Source: Carallia brachiata
Taxonomy: Eukaryota; Streptophyta; Magnoliopsida; Malpighiales; Rhizophoraceae
Direction: 5' to 3'
DNA length: 64,000 nucleotides
Assembly (NCBI GenBank): GCA_021464245.1
Contig: JADCRB010000164.1
Coordinates: 62,001 to 126,000, forward strand
The position numbers and the translations under genes are program-made. The notes beneath the pieces are model-generated. The model worked only from the letters and a program-made list of their open reading frames with translations. It was not told the origin of the DNA and did not search any database. This document shows positions 10,657-23,700 of this stretch, piece after piece (position 1 is the stretch's first letter; each line of letters begins with the position of its first letter).

Positions 10657-12215
10657 ATGGCTTCTTCTTCTTCTTTTCCTCGTTCTTCCTATCGCTCTTT
10701 GAAGCCTATGTCTGAGCAAGTTCGTCCAAGAAAGTATGGGGTATTCCTTAATTTCAGGGGAAAGGACACTCGTGAAGGCTTTGTGAGCTTTCTCCATGAT
10801 AAGATGGTGCAACGGGGGATCCTTGCTTACTTGGATAGTGTAGAGCTTGAGAAAGGTGCAGACATCGACACAATCATAGACGCAATTCAAGACTCCAATA
10901 TTGCGGTCGTTGTTTTCTCTAAAGAATATGCAACTTCTTCGTTTTGTTTGAATGAGCTTGTCAAGATTATGGAACTTAGGCAAACTACTGGATTGCTGGT
11001 ATATATATATGATCACTCCTAATGACCTTAGTCTGATTTTCAATCTCAATTAGTCTCCAAACAATTTCATGAGTTGTTTATGAACTTATTAATGGTTTTA
11101 TAATTTTACATTGCCCTCTGATTGGATTCAATTGCAAACAGGTTTTGGTTGTGTTCTACCGCGTAACACCCGAAAATGTAGAAAATTTAGAAGATGAAGA
11201 AGATTTAGAAAATCCAAATGAGAGTTTTGCAAAGGCATTTGTTGCACACAAAAAGTCCTACGACAAAGAGACGACAGGCAAGTGGAAATCTGCCTTGAAG
11301 AATGCTGCCTCTGTTGCAGGGTGGGATTATGCTTCAAAGGACATCAGGTGACTGATTATATATTTTTTCTGATTATATATATTTTTTTAAAGAGCTTATT
11401 TTATATCAACTTCATGATATATTTTAATTCAGATCGAGGGATAAAATTTGACTCAATTGATTTTGTAATTGAATTATATAAATAATTCATTGTTTGACAC
11501 ATACATTTTATCAACGTGGACATGGTTGAGGCATCTAGATTCCAATCAAATTTTCCACACCAAAAGAAATTTCTTCGCGCTCAAATATTAGAAGAAAATT
11601 TATTAGTAGAACAAAAATAATGTAAGGTTTGCTTATGATAACAAGAATGATAATTATTTCACTAAACTAAAGGGTACAGATTGCCTTGCGTTTAATCCTT
11701 CGATAATTATATAATCACCAAATTAACCTCCATATTACATGAACTTCTCCAAATGTAATGTGTTGTAACTAACTGAGAGACTTCTAATCGACTTTTATGT
11801 GAGTTAAGTTAACTCAATTCGAATATGAGATAAAAAAAAAAAAAAAATTCAAGTGAAAATGTAACGATTATGCCGTAGTCAAGCTTCCCATCCAACACTC
11901 TGAGCATGCTCATACGTCAGCACTTGTTGCATATTCCCTTCAACCAAAACTTACCGATGTTTGTTTTGTCATATTCATTATAGTGATGAATCCGCTCTTG
12001 TTACGAAAACTGTGGAAGATGTCTTGGGAAAATTGAGGCGAGTAGACTCCACAAATGATTTCAAAGGACTGATTGGCATGCATTCGCGAGTTGAGAAACT
12101 AGAGTCATTATTACGCATTGGAGGGGAGGAGAATGATACGCATACACGCACAGTTGGAATATGCGGGATGGGGGGAATAGGTAAGACAACTCTTGCCAGA
12201 GCAAATGGGCATTAG
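10657..12215 (+). CDS. TIR-NB protein, truncated after the P-loop (TNL fragment)
   Basis: Exons 10657-10998, 11142-11347 and 11984-12215 have good GT-AG borders and matching phases and join into 259 residues. A Ser-rich start is followed by a TIR domain: KYGVFLNFRGKDTREGF, FLHDKMVQRGI, FSKEYATSSFCLNELVKI (with the conserved Glu of the NADase site) and VLVVFYRV. After GWD comes the usual linker, RVEKLESLL, then an intact P-loop, GMGGIGKTTLA. The frame then runs into unrelated sequence (ANGH, stop), with the break at about 12203, so kinase-2, GLPL, ARC and LRR parts are missing. The ATG at 10657 is in TIR-typical context. An intron inside the TIR domain is unusual, since most TNL genes code the TIR in one exon. 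It could act as a short TIR-NB protein or be a pseudogene; I favour a pseudogene or remnant. Confidence 0.85.
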
Positions 12216-12424
12216 TTAAGTTCAATAGGTCATTACACATGATAGGCCTAAGACGGGCCTGCAAACCAGGCAGAATAAAGAGTTCGAATATTTTAACCTC
12301 GATTAATCGTGTAGGCCCATATACGAAATGCAATAAGTGCGCTAGGTTGGCATAACACATCATCAAGCCCTTTATTATGTTTTGTTACGAGGGACTTAAT
12401 CGACCCTGGATTTATAGATTTCAA
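12216..12424. repeat. Unidentified sequence replacing the rest of the TNL gene
   Basis: Directly after the P-loop the sequence turns into non-coding DNA without NB-ARC similarity (for example cctaagacgggcctgc and gagggacttaatcgaccc). It may be part of an inserted repeat or the far side of a deletion. Confidence 0.4.
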
Positions 12425-12867
12425 GGGTGCATTTGTTTCTTAAGATCTAATAGGATAGGATAGATAGTGGTTATTATCTCACGTTAACTCATATTGATTA
12501 ATTAATAAATATTATTAATAAACTAGTATGGGCTTACTATTTCATGAATATATGATAGTATTATCCCTCTAACTCTTATGAGCTAGTCTATCCCACATCA
12601 TGGACTAGTGTTAATAAATTATATATTTACTAAAATATCCTCTTAATTAAAATAAATTTTAAATATTTTTTAAAAAATTAACATAAAATTTAAAAAATCA
12701 ATTTCTCTCTCATCTTATCTCTCTTCTCTTCTCTCTCTCTCACTCCTCCCTCCTCTCTCTCCTCCTCTTCTCTCTCTCAATCCTTGTCTCTCTCTCTCTT
12801 CTCTCTCTCACTCCTCATCTCTCTCTCTTCCCTTTCTCTCCCCTCCCTCCTCCTTCCTCCCTTCCTT

Positions 12868-12907
<40 letters not shown>

Positions 12908-13386
12908 CTCATTCTTTTTTTTTTTTCCATATGAATTTGAAAATTTATCTCTTAAAATTTATTTCATTTTTCCTCAAAAAATTAAAAAAATATTAATCTT
13001 TTTTTATATTTTAAAATTTATTTGTATAAATAAAATTAATACTTAATTTTAAAAATATTTTTTCATACAAAATTAAAAATTATAAACAGTATAATGTATA
13101 ATAACATATAAAATAAATATTAATTTTATTACTTAATTTTAATTATTTTTAATAAAAATATTAAAATCAATAATAAATATAAATCAATTATTTCTAAAAG
13201 TAAAAAAGTGATTTTAATATACTATACTATTCTATCTCATATCATCTAAATATTAAATAGAATAACTATTCTATACTATTTGATGACATCTAAATAGAAT
13301 ATAGACTAGTAATATAGTCTATCTTATACTATATTAGTTTATATTATCTTATACTGCACTGTCCAGTCTGTGTGCCAAACGCACTC
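12425..13386. mobile_element. Probable non-autonomous DNA transposon (MITE-like, about 960 bp)
   Basis: The left end reads gggtgcatttgtttc and the reverse complement of the right end reads gagtgcgtttggcac, an imperfect terminal inverted repeat of about 12-15 bp. The sequence tca occurs just outside or at both ends (12421-12423 and 13388-13390), which would fit a 3-bp target duplication of a Harbinger-like element. The interior is non-coding and AT-rich, with self-complementary actagt/tatact stretches, and holds a long CT-rich tract. The family is not certain. Confidence 0.5.
12698..12906 (+). repeat. CT-rich microsatellite tract
   Basis: About 200 bases are almost pure C and T on the plus strand, ending in an uninterrupted (TC)n run near 12870-12904. 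An open Ser/Leu frame across it is only an effect of the repeat. Confidence 0.95.
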
Positions 13387-13799
13387 ATCAGAATAAAAAC
13401 ATGGCTGCACAGAAGTGGGTGTCCACAGCAACCTTAGCGTTTATTGACTATATGGTGGTAAGGCTTGGTTCAAGCTCGTCAAAACAAAATTAATTTAAGC
13501 CCTTAGGAATATAGCCGAATTACGTTAGTGTTACTAATTATAATTTGTCCAGGTTGAAAGTTTAATGAAGGTTCTAAGAATCAAAGCCTTTTCCTCCACC
13601 ATCAGACAAAGAACAGGCTTTGCTACTGAGTGTTGGCAAGAAATGAGTATCATTGAATATAAAGTTCAATTTCAAAGACTGTACATCAATACCATTCACG
13701 ACAAAGGTCAGCATTTATCTTACGATCAGAATATCAAAATGCATTCTTCAACGAAAACAAATCATCGTGCAGGGTCCCCATGTTCGGCCATGGAATACG

Positions 13800-15081
13800 T
13801 CAATGATCACCAAACATGAGTGAATTGATTTCATTGATACCAATATCAGATATAGGCTCAATAGGCTGGTCATCTCCCTCTCGTGATGGAACAAATTCTG
13901 AAGGCTCCCTACTGAATTCATCTGCAGAACACAAGTGTTTAACAACGTTTCAATTCTAAAGACAACTGAAGGCTAGTAAGTGGTACACTGCAACTCCCAA
14001 AAAAAAGGAGCTCGTTAGATTGACAGCTTACCAAAAATTGTATGCAATGAAGTTTGAGGGGGCGTTGACAAGAAATTAAGGCCAACGTAAAAAGCTAGTG
14101 CTAATATTAATGTCACCATTGCATAAGTTGGCACAGCCAATGCCCAGTACCTGAAAAATAAAATGGAGTCTGACAATTCTCAATCTGTAGGAATGGGAAA
14201 ATCTTGGTGAGACAAAGCAAAGAGTTCTACTATCTCATTTGCAATGTTAACGATACAAGAATGGCTATGAAACCAATGCTACAGACCTGTCAGGATAGTA
14301 AGAGATCCCGACCGAGTGTAGCCAAGCTTCAGGGACATAAGCCCATACCAAGAAGATAACTGCTCAGACAATAGGATGAAAGTCACTGGTAAATCCATAG
14401 AGCATCAAAGACATGACGATATTTGCTGAGACTAATAAAGAAGCAGCTACATCAGATCAGCATAATTAGAGCATCAAAAAAAGTAATCAATAACGCCAAA
14501 AACAATTCTTACAGACATGATTTCTGAACATGGAACACAATTACATTTTTATAAAATAGGGGCACTATCCATAAGTTCAACCTGGCAAACAATCTAATGT
14601 AGAATAATGGCATTGGTAACATGAAAATCGATCAACTTTTCACATCTACAGAGTAAGGTCCTTCGTAAGGAATAATATTTATCATACAAATATATTTACA
14701 TTTCAAGTCAAGTGATAATTGGTAGACAATAATTTGTTAAAACTTACAAAACTTAAGACAACCATAAAACAAGCAAGCTCAATGGACATATGGAATTTAT
14801 TAATATGCTACTAACATATGCTAAGAAACAATGATATCAACAGAAATTCAGACAAAGCATAAATAAAAGCGGAGAGGGTACGGCCAGGAGAGACCTGTAG
14901 CAGCAACAGTTGTAATGCAACCCACAAACCCATAAACTTCAGATGTCTTGGGGCCATGCTCTCCAGAAATTCCAAATCCAGAAGCCTTGTCATTGGGATC
15001 TAGAAATGAGACAAATGCTTTCCTCCTCTTTGAAAAGCTCAACACCCGTCTTGGACTACTCGCAGAAAGGCGGTCTTCCAT
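13800..15081 (-). CDS. PIGP: PIG-P homologue, GPI-N-acetylglucosaminyltransferase subunit P
   Basis: Four coding exons on the minus strand (15081-14895, 14359-14287, 14150-14032, 13921-13800) join in phase into 166 residues. PIG-P is a small ER-membrane subunit of the enzyme that moves GlcNAc onto phosphatidylinositol, the first step of GPI-anchor synthesis. The N-terminal part is Ser/Arg/Lys-rich (MEDRLSASSPRRVLSFSKRR). After the conserved SGEHGPK and SEVYGFVG come the two membrane segments: the first covers TTVAATVIFLVWAYVPE across the exon 1/2 join, the second starts RYWALAVPTYAMVTLI. The acidic tail includes DEFSREPSEFVPS and ends INSLMFGDH. I chose the ATG at 15081 because it matches plant PIG-P starts. 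A 3' splice site just upstream (about 15102) implies a 5'-UTR intron. No lesion is visible. Confidence 0.93.
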
Positions 15082-16170
15082 GGACCTCAAGGTTTTTCAA
15101 CATAATCTGGAAACAAGCACAAGATAATCAAACAGCAGAAGAATAACAATTTCTGGCAAAAGGATGTTCTTGATCCCATGAGGGGTCTGTTCGCCTGTTA
15201 ACTTTCAACCTAGAAAAAAGGGTGATCTGTATCATCTTGACTTAGTTCCGATTTCTCTACTTATTCAAGAATACCAAACAAACAGCACTTCCCCAAATTC
15301 ATAGCCTTTCTGTGCTTGATGCGCAAAATCAGAGTTGTTGTCAATCAGAAGCTTCTTGAATTTATATTTATTAAGGAAAAAAAAAAACAACAAAAAAAAA
15401 TTAGCAAAAAGAAAAAAAGCAATTTTGAACTTTTCAATATTCACACATTCTAAATTTCCCTCCTTTCTCGGCACCCAAATCATATTCTCAAATCAAAATA
15501 AAATCAGGAAAAACAAGTAACATAAAGACAAAATAAATGGACCAAAAAAGACGACTATATCAAAAGCTTAGGACGTAGAGAGTCTTGATTAACCACAACA
15601 AAGAATCGAACAATGAGATAAATTGGATGAAAAATACAGCATCAATCAATAAATGAGATAAATTCAATATATTCAATTTTTCAAATATCAGTTAACAATT
15701 TTAAAAATATCTTATGCGAGTCAATTCTAAAATTTACAAATAAGTTAGAAACATTAATTTTTTTTTTAAACTTGTTATTAATTGCTGACACCACATATCA
15801 TATACAAAAATATTTGTTAGGGACAGTCACTTTTTACTTCTCTTTTACAGACACCAATCACAAATCAACACATCAATAATTTTTAATAGTATTTCTATAA
15901 TATTTTTGACATTTAACTTTTTGACAATCAATAAACATCTACCACGTAAACAACAAATGTGTAAGCAACAAATGTAAAAAAAAAAATAAAAATAACTGTT
16001 ACTAATATTTCTACATACCCAAAATTTAAAAAAACAAAAAGTGCATACAAGGCATATATACTTGTCAAAAAAAAATAATAATCAGATTATATGCCATGTG
16101 TAGATTCAATTTCAAAATTAAGAAAATAAAAAATACAACTAATTAAAAAAAATAGAAAAATGAACAATTT

Positions 16171-16192
16171 TCTCTCTCTCTCTCTCTCTCTC
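16171..16192 (+). repeat. (TC)n microsatellite
   Basis: A short tc dinucleotide run. It lies in the upstream intron or leader of the PIG-P gene, where it would be transcribed as (GA)n. Confidence 0.9.
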
Positions 16193-16639
16193 CTCTCTAT
16201 TTCCCTCTGCTCTCCTCCCTGGCTCCATCTCTCCAGGTAAGCTGGCCATTTCCATCTCAAAATTAGCATCTAATTCAACTCCCCGCAAAAATAATTGTTT
16301 CTATCTCACCGGATATCAAAATCAAAGATTCGGTGGGGAAACGAAACCAGAAGCAGAAATTCAATGGAAGGAAACAAATGTGATCGGGATGTGGTGGGGC
16401 TGCGGAGAATGTTACCAAAACTACTTGAATTCAGGGAGGCGGCTAACGGAGGGGCGTAATGGAACTCGTTGGATCCTTGGGTAGGGAGGGTGGGCCCCGT
16501 CCTGGCAGTGGATCTCCGGGTTAATCTGCCGAGAGAGGAAGTCTTCAGAAGGTTGTTAGCAGGTAGATGCCGACTCGGGACGTGACGGTGTAGAAGCCCT
16601 GAACAAAGTAGAGAGAGAAGAAGAAAGACGAAATTTTAG

Positions 16640-16762
16640 AGAGAGAGAGAGAGAGAGAGCGGCGAAGCAGCAGCAAAAGACGTGGAGGCGGGCAGGAGAT
16701 CAGAAAGAGAGAGCGAGAGAAAGAGAGAAAGAGAGAGGGGAGAGAGAGAGCCCATTTATATT
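16640..16762 (-). promoter_or_regulatory. Likely PIG-P core promoter and CT-rich leader
   Basis: On the minus strand, TATAAATGG at about 16762-16754 is followed by a long CT-rich stretch (plus-strand GA repeats from about 16750 down to 16640). A TATA element followed by a pyrimidine-rich leader is typical of plant promoters. With the 5'-UTR intron acceptor near 15102, transcription of PIG-P probably starts around 16725. This is inferred from motif and position only. Confidence 0.45.
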
Positions 16763-16769
16763 TTTTTAA

Positions 16770-18201
16770 TTAACTTTTTATTTTCTTTATTTTAAATTAA
16801 GTAATATTAAATATTTTATAATATAATTTTTAAAATATTTAACATTACCTTTTTAAATTAAATGAATATGTGGCTTACTGAGTGGTTAATTTTTAACGCC
16901 TAAGCTGAGTACATAGGTCATTTCTTTTTTTTTTTTCCCAGCAAAATAAAAAGATATATTATAAATTGGTCATTACAGTAGCTCGGTGAGATCATATGTT
17001 ATTTATTACTATATTCCTTGAACTTTTCCCATAAATAAAGACTAAGCACGGGATATTATTAAATTTAAGTTAATTTTCTTCACATTCAATTATAATGTTA
17101 ATCACTCTATATTTCAACATCAAGTCTTTGTATAAATTTCTTATATTTTAGGGATACTCGATAACAAAGAGAGTTAAATTTAAATTAATATAAAAAAAAC
17201 ACATCAAATTATTATTAAATTATTATTTTTGATATCAACATATAATTCAATTTTACTCTCTACATTTTACAGTTTTTAATCTTTCCATAACATTTTTTTT
17301 TAAAAATTGATCTAATACGTTAATTTTGTCAAATAAATTCCATCATTCTATCAATTTAGCCTACATTGATGACAAGATATTTTCAAAAATTAAGATAAAT
17401 TTTTTTAGATATTAATAATTTTCATATCTAGAAAAATGAAAAAAAACAAATTTGAGAAATCGAATTTAAACCTAAAATCCAAATCCACATCCAATTTATG
17501 TTCCCTTCGGTGCCATCGTGGAGTTTTAATTTGCTAGACAGGGCAAGGAGAGGAGGCGGAACAGACGCAGAATCAGGAGATGGAGCCATTAGCCCACAAT
17601 AAAACTAGAATCAGCTGCTGCTGCCGCCAATCACCAACGACTCCGCGTGCCACAATCTCATGTCATTGAACGAGTTTTGGTTGCGATTTTGTTGATGACG
17701 ATGTTGATGATACAATTTCCGCATTTCCACCTCCCTTATAGAACCAAGTTCCCTTTGTCGGCCACAAGGAGAAGTAGCAAAAACTGATTATTTGGTTTAT
17801 AATTAATAAATTGGGAACTTTTGAGATATTGTCAGACTATATTTATATATATATATATCGAATCGTAATTATTGTATTAATATTCAACAAATTATGTCAA
17901 CTTAAGAATACCTATATAAAGTAAGAGAATGAATCGACATTAATCACCTACATATTAATTGGTCAAAATAAATATTATTAAATTACATACAAAATTTAAA
18001 TTCAATTATCTGTCAAGAATATTAACTGAACTATGAATAGATATATCTAATTTTAAAATGTTAAGTAGATCTAACAAATTGTTCATATCAATACAAACTA
18101 CGTCTCAGTAGACTTACGATCAAAATTAATCAAAGTATATCCGAGGATGATTTCTAAATACGATAAGTTACAAATATAAAAATATTCATAGGTATTTCAA
18201 A
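16770..18201. other. AT-rich spacer
   Basis: No supportable gene. A less AT-rich patch at about 17500-17770 has no domain I can recognise. A short (TA)n run lies near 17845-17860. Confidence 0.5.
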
Positions 18202-18562
18202 TCACCTAACCCAACAAAATTCAAGAAAAGCCCTTCCTGTCCATTCCAGCAGCGATTGCGTCGCAAGGACGTTAACGGCAACGGTGGAGATGGGAGCAAC
18301 GCCAGCAGATGCGCCAGCAGAGGCGGCACTATCCCAAGCTGCAGCAACGTGGATTCCACCTGTTGCGCAGGCAGCTGATATAGCGACACTGGTCGCAAAA
18401 CCAAGATCAAAGAGGGTAATGCCGACCGCTAGTATGGCAACACCGGTGCCAAAAATTGTGAAATTGGTGACAGACCATCGAAGAGTACATATCTAAAGTT
18501 AGAAAGGCGGTGGGTAACGTTTTGAAGCCGTATCTAGACGAAATTGAACCAAAAAGCCCCAT
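18202..18562 (-). pseudogene. Possible small hydrophobic-protein gene, frameshifted
   Basis: I do not recognise this protein. On the minus strand an ATG at 18562 opens MGLFGSISSRYGFKT and stays open for over 50 codons. A second frame, open from 18492 to the TGA at 18202, encodes a hydrophobic Ala/Gly-rich stretch: TIFGTGVAILAVGITLFDLG, then GIHVAAAWDSAASAGASAG. The two look like parts of one small membrane protein separated by a frameshift near 18495. The patch is GC-richer than its AT-rich surroundings. The opposite strand is also open across part of it, so chance coding in a GC-rich island remains possible. Confidence 0.3.
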
Positions 18563-20777
18563 CAATAAAAATTTGGGGTTCTGAAATAAGGGTAGGGGAA
18601 GAAGAGACTTGGACAAAAGGAGGAGGAGGAAAAGAGGAAAAAGGAGAGAGAGCAAAGCTAGCAATGAGGACCAGCGACTGACCAGTAGAGGCAACTAATA
18701 ACTGCTGTCGGCCAGTGAAAAAGGGGGTGGGGATGTTCTTAGAGGCGAAAGAATTCGAAGAGAGACGGCCAAAGAGAGGGAAAGTTTTCCTAGCGCTGTT
18801 AAAAAACTGATCAACTAACCTAATTTAACTAATCTAATTCATACGAATTCATACTTATTAAAATTGTAAAAGTGTAAATTAATTGTAGTTTTAAAATTTT
18901 AAAATTCGTTAAAGGTAAATTGAATGCAGACTGAACATTCAATTTATTCAATCTAACTCGATTTGCCCTCAACACATATATATATATATATTTATTTATT
19001 TATAAATAGGTGTGTGTGTGTTTTGTGTGTGCGCGGGCGCACGCTTGAGTGGTAATAAATATATATTAAAATATTTATAAATTATATATATACATATATA
19101 AATATTTTTTTTTAAATTGTTACTGTAACTAATAACTTATTATTCAGATTATTGTGATTAATGACGTTGACATATTATTTTATTAAAATGTTTATAAATT
19201 TGATAATTGATAATGACTGTAAATTGAAAAAAATTATAATATTTTTATTACATACAACCCTCAATCCAATCCAATTTGTCAATAGCGGACTGAATTGAAT
19301 GAATTGAGTTATATGACTGATTGAGTGTAGATAGAGAATCATTCAATCCGTCGACGGCAGATTGAATGCAGATATACCCTCAATCCGCCCAACCCGACCT
19401 GCGAACACCCTTAGTTTTTATCTCCACAATTTGGATTTCCAATTTTTTGTTTATATAAGACTTTATTTGTACTAGTACATGAATAATTTAAGTCTTAATT
19501 AATAATTTTATAACTTAACAACAATAAATAATATCAATTCAACCAAATACTATATTTTATTAATATTAATAATCAACAATAATAATTAATAATAATAAGC
19601 AAAATAGGGCCTTAAATAAGAGAAGGAAAAAATCCAAGAATCATATGCCCAAAAACAAGAAGCCAAAATCTGTGTTTTTTTTTTTTTTATTTGTAATACC
19701 TCGTCAATGTGTGTTAAGATAAATTTGTTGCATGTTTGTCTTGCCACGCCATATCTATTTTTTGATTTGTGACACCATGTCCACATATACCTCCACAAAA
19801 CTTATAAGTAATTTCGCGTTAATTCAAACTAACCTATTTTGATAATAATAGCGTGTTCACTATGTCTCGGTTGATGAATAATTTTACTTTGTCTAAGTTA
19901 AAGAAAACTAACTGTATTAACCAAATGCCTTACATATATATAATTCTGATTAAATCTTGAAATTGCTTAGAAAAAAACATACAACTATAAGCAAAATTTG
20001 TCATGCTCAAGGTCTTAATCTTTGTTCTGAGATCATTTTATTACATGTATTTAACAATCAATATATCCTTATTACACGAGTAAGAAAAAGAAATCATCCC
20101 CACCATAGTTTTGAGATGCAATTGCAAACCATGTCAAGGAAGGACAACGAACGAAAAGTGGGTAGGATCAGTCTCAATACACAATGCCCTCATGCTATAG
20201 GGTCTGAGGAAGAGTCAGATGTATAAATCGAAAGTAAACTTAAGACCAAATTCTTGAGTTTCCAAGCACAAAAGTCACAAGTTCCCCAACTGAAGCATAA
20301 GAGAAACATTTGAGTGAGCACAATGTTCTCCTGGTCTTTGTGGGTTCAAGAATGGAGAACCAAGACTCTGTCACAACTCACATTGAATCCTGTGACAATT
20401 AAGAAAATATAATATCACAATTTATGCGTAAATGACCCAAAAAAAATCTAACAATAACAAAATTGTGAAGAATACACTATAAAATTTAGTCTCTTGATAA
20501 TTGGAAAAGTGGGATGGATGCAGTGTATATGCTAGAGATCTTGTTTTCGTATAATAGTACAAAGTGCACACAAGATTAGTACAAAGTGCAGCAATCACTG
20601 AGACTATATCAAAAGAAGCAAAAGGAAAATGTTAGATATATAAGGTCAGTTACTTGCACGAATTTCCAACTTCAATTACCATTCTGGCGTTGGTCCTCCT
20701 GACGACAAAGAATTTGCAAGGACGATAGAAAGCAGTGACAACAATGGAGATATGATTAACCATCTTCAGTAGTTACA
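18563..20777. other. Spacer with simple repeats, 3' side of the CNL pseudogene
   Basis: It contains (TA)n at about 18976-18990 and a (GT)n/(GC)n run at about 19009-19043 (tgtgtgtgcgcgggcgcacgc), alternating purine-pyrimidine DNA. Around 19240-19412 is a stretch like the end of a dispersed transposon (tcaatccgcccaacccgacc followed by tgcgaacaccctt), but I cannot find its partner end. The 20230-20777 part probably holds the old 3' UTR of the minus-strand resistance gene. Confidence 0.45.
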
Positions 20778-23700
20778 TTAATTTGTAAGCATGAAAAGTG
20801 GAATTGGGTGGTCTAAATTTACCTGATGGGAGCGTTCTTGATTATTATTGGTGGTAGGAACGCGTCTAATGGCACTATGAGAAAGATGAGCTCTGCTCTT
20901 GATATTACATTCCTGGTTCAATTGGTTCCACAAGTTATGTTCGCACCGTAACAATGTCAAGTTATTTGCAGCATTCACGACTGAAGGCAAATCCCGTAGT
21001 CTTGGACACTCATCAATTTCTAGTGCTTGCAGGCTAGGCCATTCCAATAATACATTGTGGCAAATGCTTCGTAAATTGGATAGTTTGACGAGCTCAAACT
21101 TCTTCAGGTTGGGGAACAGATCCGCCGTGGCCTTTCCCTGAGCCGACCTGTCAGCTTCAATTATCGCTTGAGCATTTAAACAATTTTCAATCCGTAAGTG
21201 CTCTAGTTGAGAGACATATTGAGCCAACTCGAGTGGTAGGATTACACTCAATCCTTGGCAGGAATCTATAATTATAGTAGTCAAATTGGCAAAGCTTCCC
21301 CTTCCGATTGAGCCTTCAAAAATTCTAGACATGTTCCTTAGATTGATCAAGCAGAGTCTTTCTAGTTCCGGAAGAACAGCAGCCCCTGGATGGTTGTTGC
21401 TTGGAATGATGCCCTTCATTCGATTGCAGCCTTGAACGGCACAAACCTTTAAACCTGTCATGTTTTCAATACCAAATTCTGATAAATGCTCAACAGTTGT
21501 ATGACCAATCAATTCAAAGGTGCAGGATTGTTTGAGAACTCGTGAAATTGCTTGGGGAAGTTCACTAGAAGCAAAAACTTTTAAATGTCTTTCAGCATTG
21601 TACTGTGACAAGTCTACTATATGATGCTCATGAGAAGGACCCACAACAATCTTGAAAGATCTGAATGTGTTTGCTGCCCATATGGTGTTATTGTTGTTCC
21701 ATGACACACTTCTCACACTAAAATTCTTAAGGCAATCCGCTGTAGGAAAGCAGAAACAAAGAGTGGTCAAAAATTTCAAGTTGGCAATCTCAGCAACAAT
21801 TTCATCTGCAATACCATTCCACCAGCTTGGACAGTTTTCATCCACAAAGATGGTCAATTCTTCAAGTTTGGAGAGCCTTGAAATTACATTTGTCGGCTGG
21901 ATAACAGTGTGGCCACGACTAAAAACATTCTTGAAACCAGATAAAGCCCTTGAAACTATGTTCCTTGTTTGCATTGCTGTGTGGTTGTCATAGCCAACAT
22001 GTTCAGCAAATGAAAGTCTCAAGCACTTGAGACAGACAAATTTCCAATTTCAGCAGGCCAGCTAGGAATTCCAGTTCGAGAAATGTCAAGGGTTTCGAGA
22101 TTTGTGAGCTCTTTCATTGTGGTGGGTAGCACTCGAAGACCTGGACAATCGTTAAGATATAGTGCTTTAAGCAAGGTTAGCTTGGAGACTGAAGGTGGTA
22201 CTGATGTGATTCCGGTATGACTCAAATCCAATATGCGAAGCTCACTCGCTGGAACGAAAACTGAATTCAAGAGTATGTTGTCCAATTTCTCATTCCTTTG
22301 GAGAAACAAAGTGAATATCTTATCACGACTAACCCCTTCAAGCGAAGAACTTAAGTTACTGCATTTGAGAGAGATTCTTGTTCTATTTGCACGGTACTTT
22401 GGTGCAGGGTAATCTGTCATCTCTTCGTGGCTCAATGCAACCAGCATTTTGCCTCCATCACCTGTCCTAAGAGCCCATTTTCTGAACAATGGCGGCATTG
22501 TAACATATTTTGCTTGGTACTTCTCTCCAAAAGACATGCATCTATCAGCGACTCAATTGCATGATGTCCATCCCCACGTGCTCGCCTAAATATTTGATGA
22601 TCATCATTGCTTCCTCCAGCGTAAGGAATAAATCGTTCAGCCCTCCAACACTCCATCAAATAATCAGCATATATCTCATGATTTTGAGGAAACAATGCCC
22701 CATACAAGAGGCATCCTTTTCTGGAATCATTTAATTCATCATAAATATATTTAAACACATTATAGGCATCATCAAAACTTTGCAGATCATCATATTTGCA
22801 TGATTGCAATCTTTGTTCACAATCGCCCATATATCCTCACGCTCCCCCATAGCTTTCAGATGTGCTGCCACGGCTTTAATCAGTGAGGGATTGCTTCCAC
22901 ACTCGTTAGCAATTTGCTGAGCATATGGCTTTATTCGCTCACGAATGGCAACTGGACCTGCAATTTGGTTGAACAGCTTCCACGCATCAACATCCGACAT
23001 ATTCTTTACTGGAACTAACTTGTCCAATTCCATTTGTTCACACACAATTTTGTGCCTAGTGGCTATCACTACCTTCCCATCATAATGATCATCATGAATT
23101 CCTAATTTTCTTAGATCAATTTTCTGCAGAAGTTGATCAATGAGCAGCAAATACTTCTTATCTTGCAGTGCTCCGGCAATTGTGGGGGCAACCAAGTTTG
23201 GACGACCTAGTATTCCCTTCGCATCTGGGTCCAGCTGATCCAAGATGTGTTGTCGTATGGTTTCCTCATTGTCCTTGTCTTGAATGGTTATGAACATGAC
23301 ATATTCAAAAAGTTCTCCCTTTCTGGCTTTGTCATGCAGGCTATTCATAATTGTTGTTTTTCCCATTCCCATGAAAGCATGTATGCCAATTTTCCTGTGC
23401 CGCCTGTCTTGCAGGAGCTCCCAGATACGATTCACATTGCCTTTAATCCAAGGCAATTCATCAACCTCTTGGGAAGACAGTCTTAATGGCAATACAGGTT
23501 CACGTAAGTCATAGCCTTCTCAAGAGTCATTTTTTCTCTGAGAGAAGCAATCTCCTCAGCCTTCTTTCTCATCTTCTTGCTAAGATTTGCTTTCAAGTAA
23601 AAAGGGCGCATCATGAAGTGACCGCTCATGGTTTTTTGAAACTTTTCCTCCAGTTTGGCTGCCTTTTCGATCATCGTTTCAACTGTTTCCAGCCATTTTT

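Noticed and set aside
12784..12996. Ser/Leu-rich open frame
   Set aside because: Pure effect of the CT-rich microsatellite.
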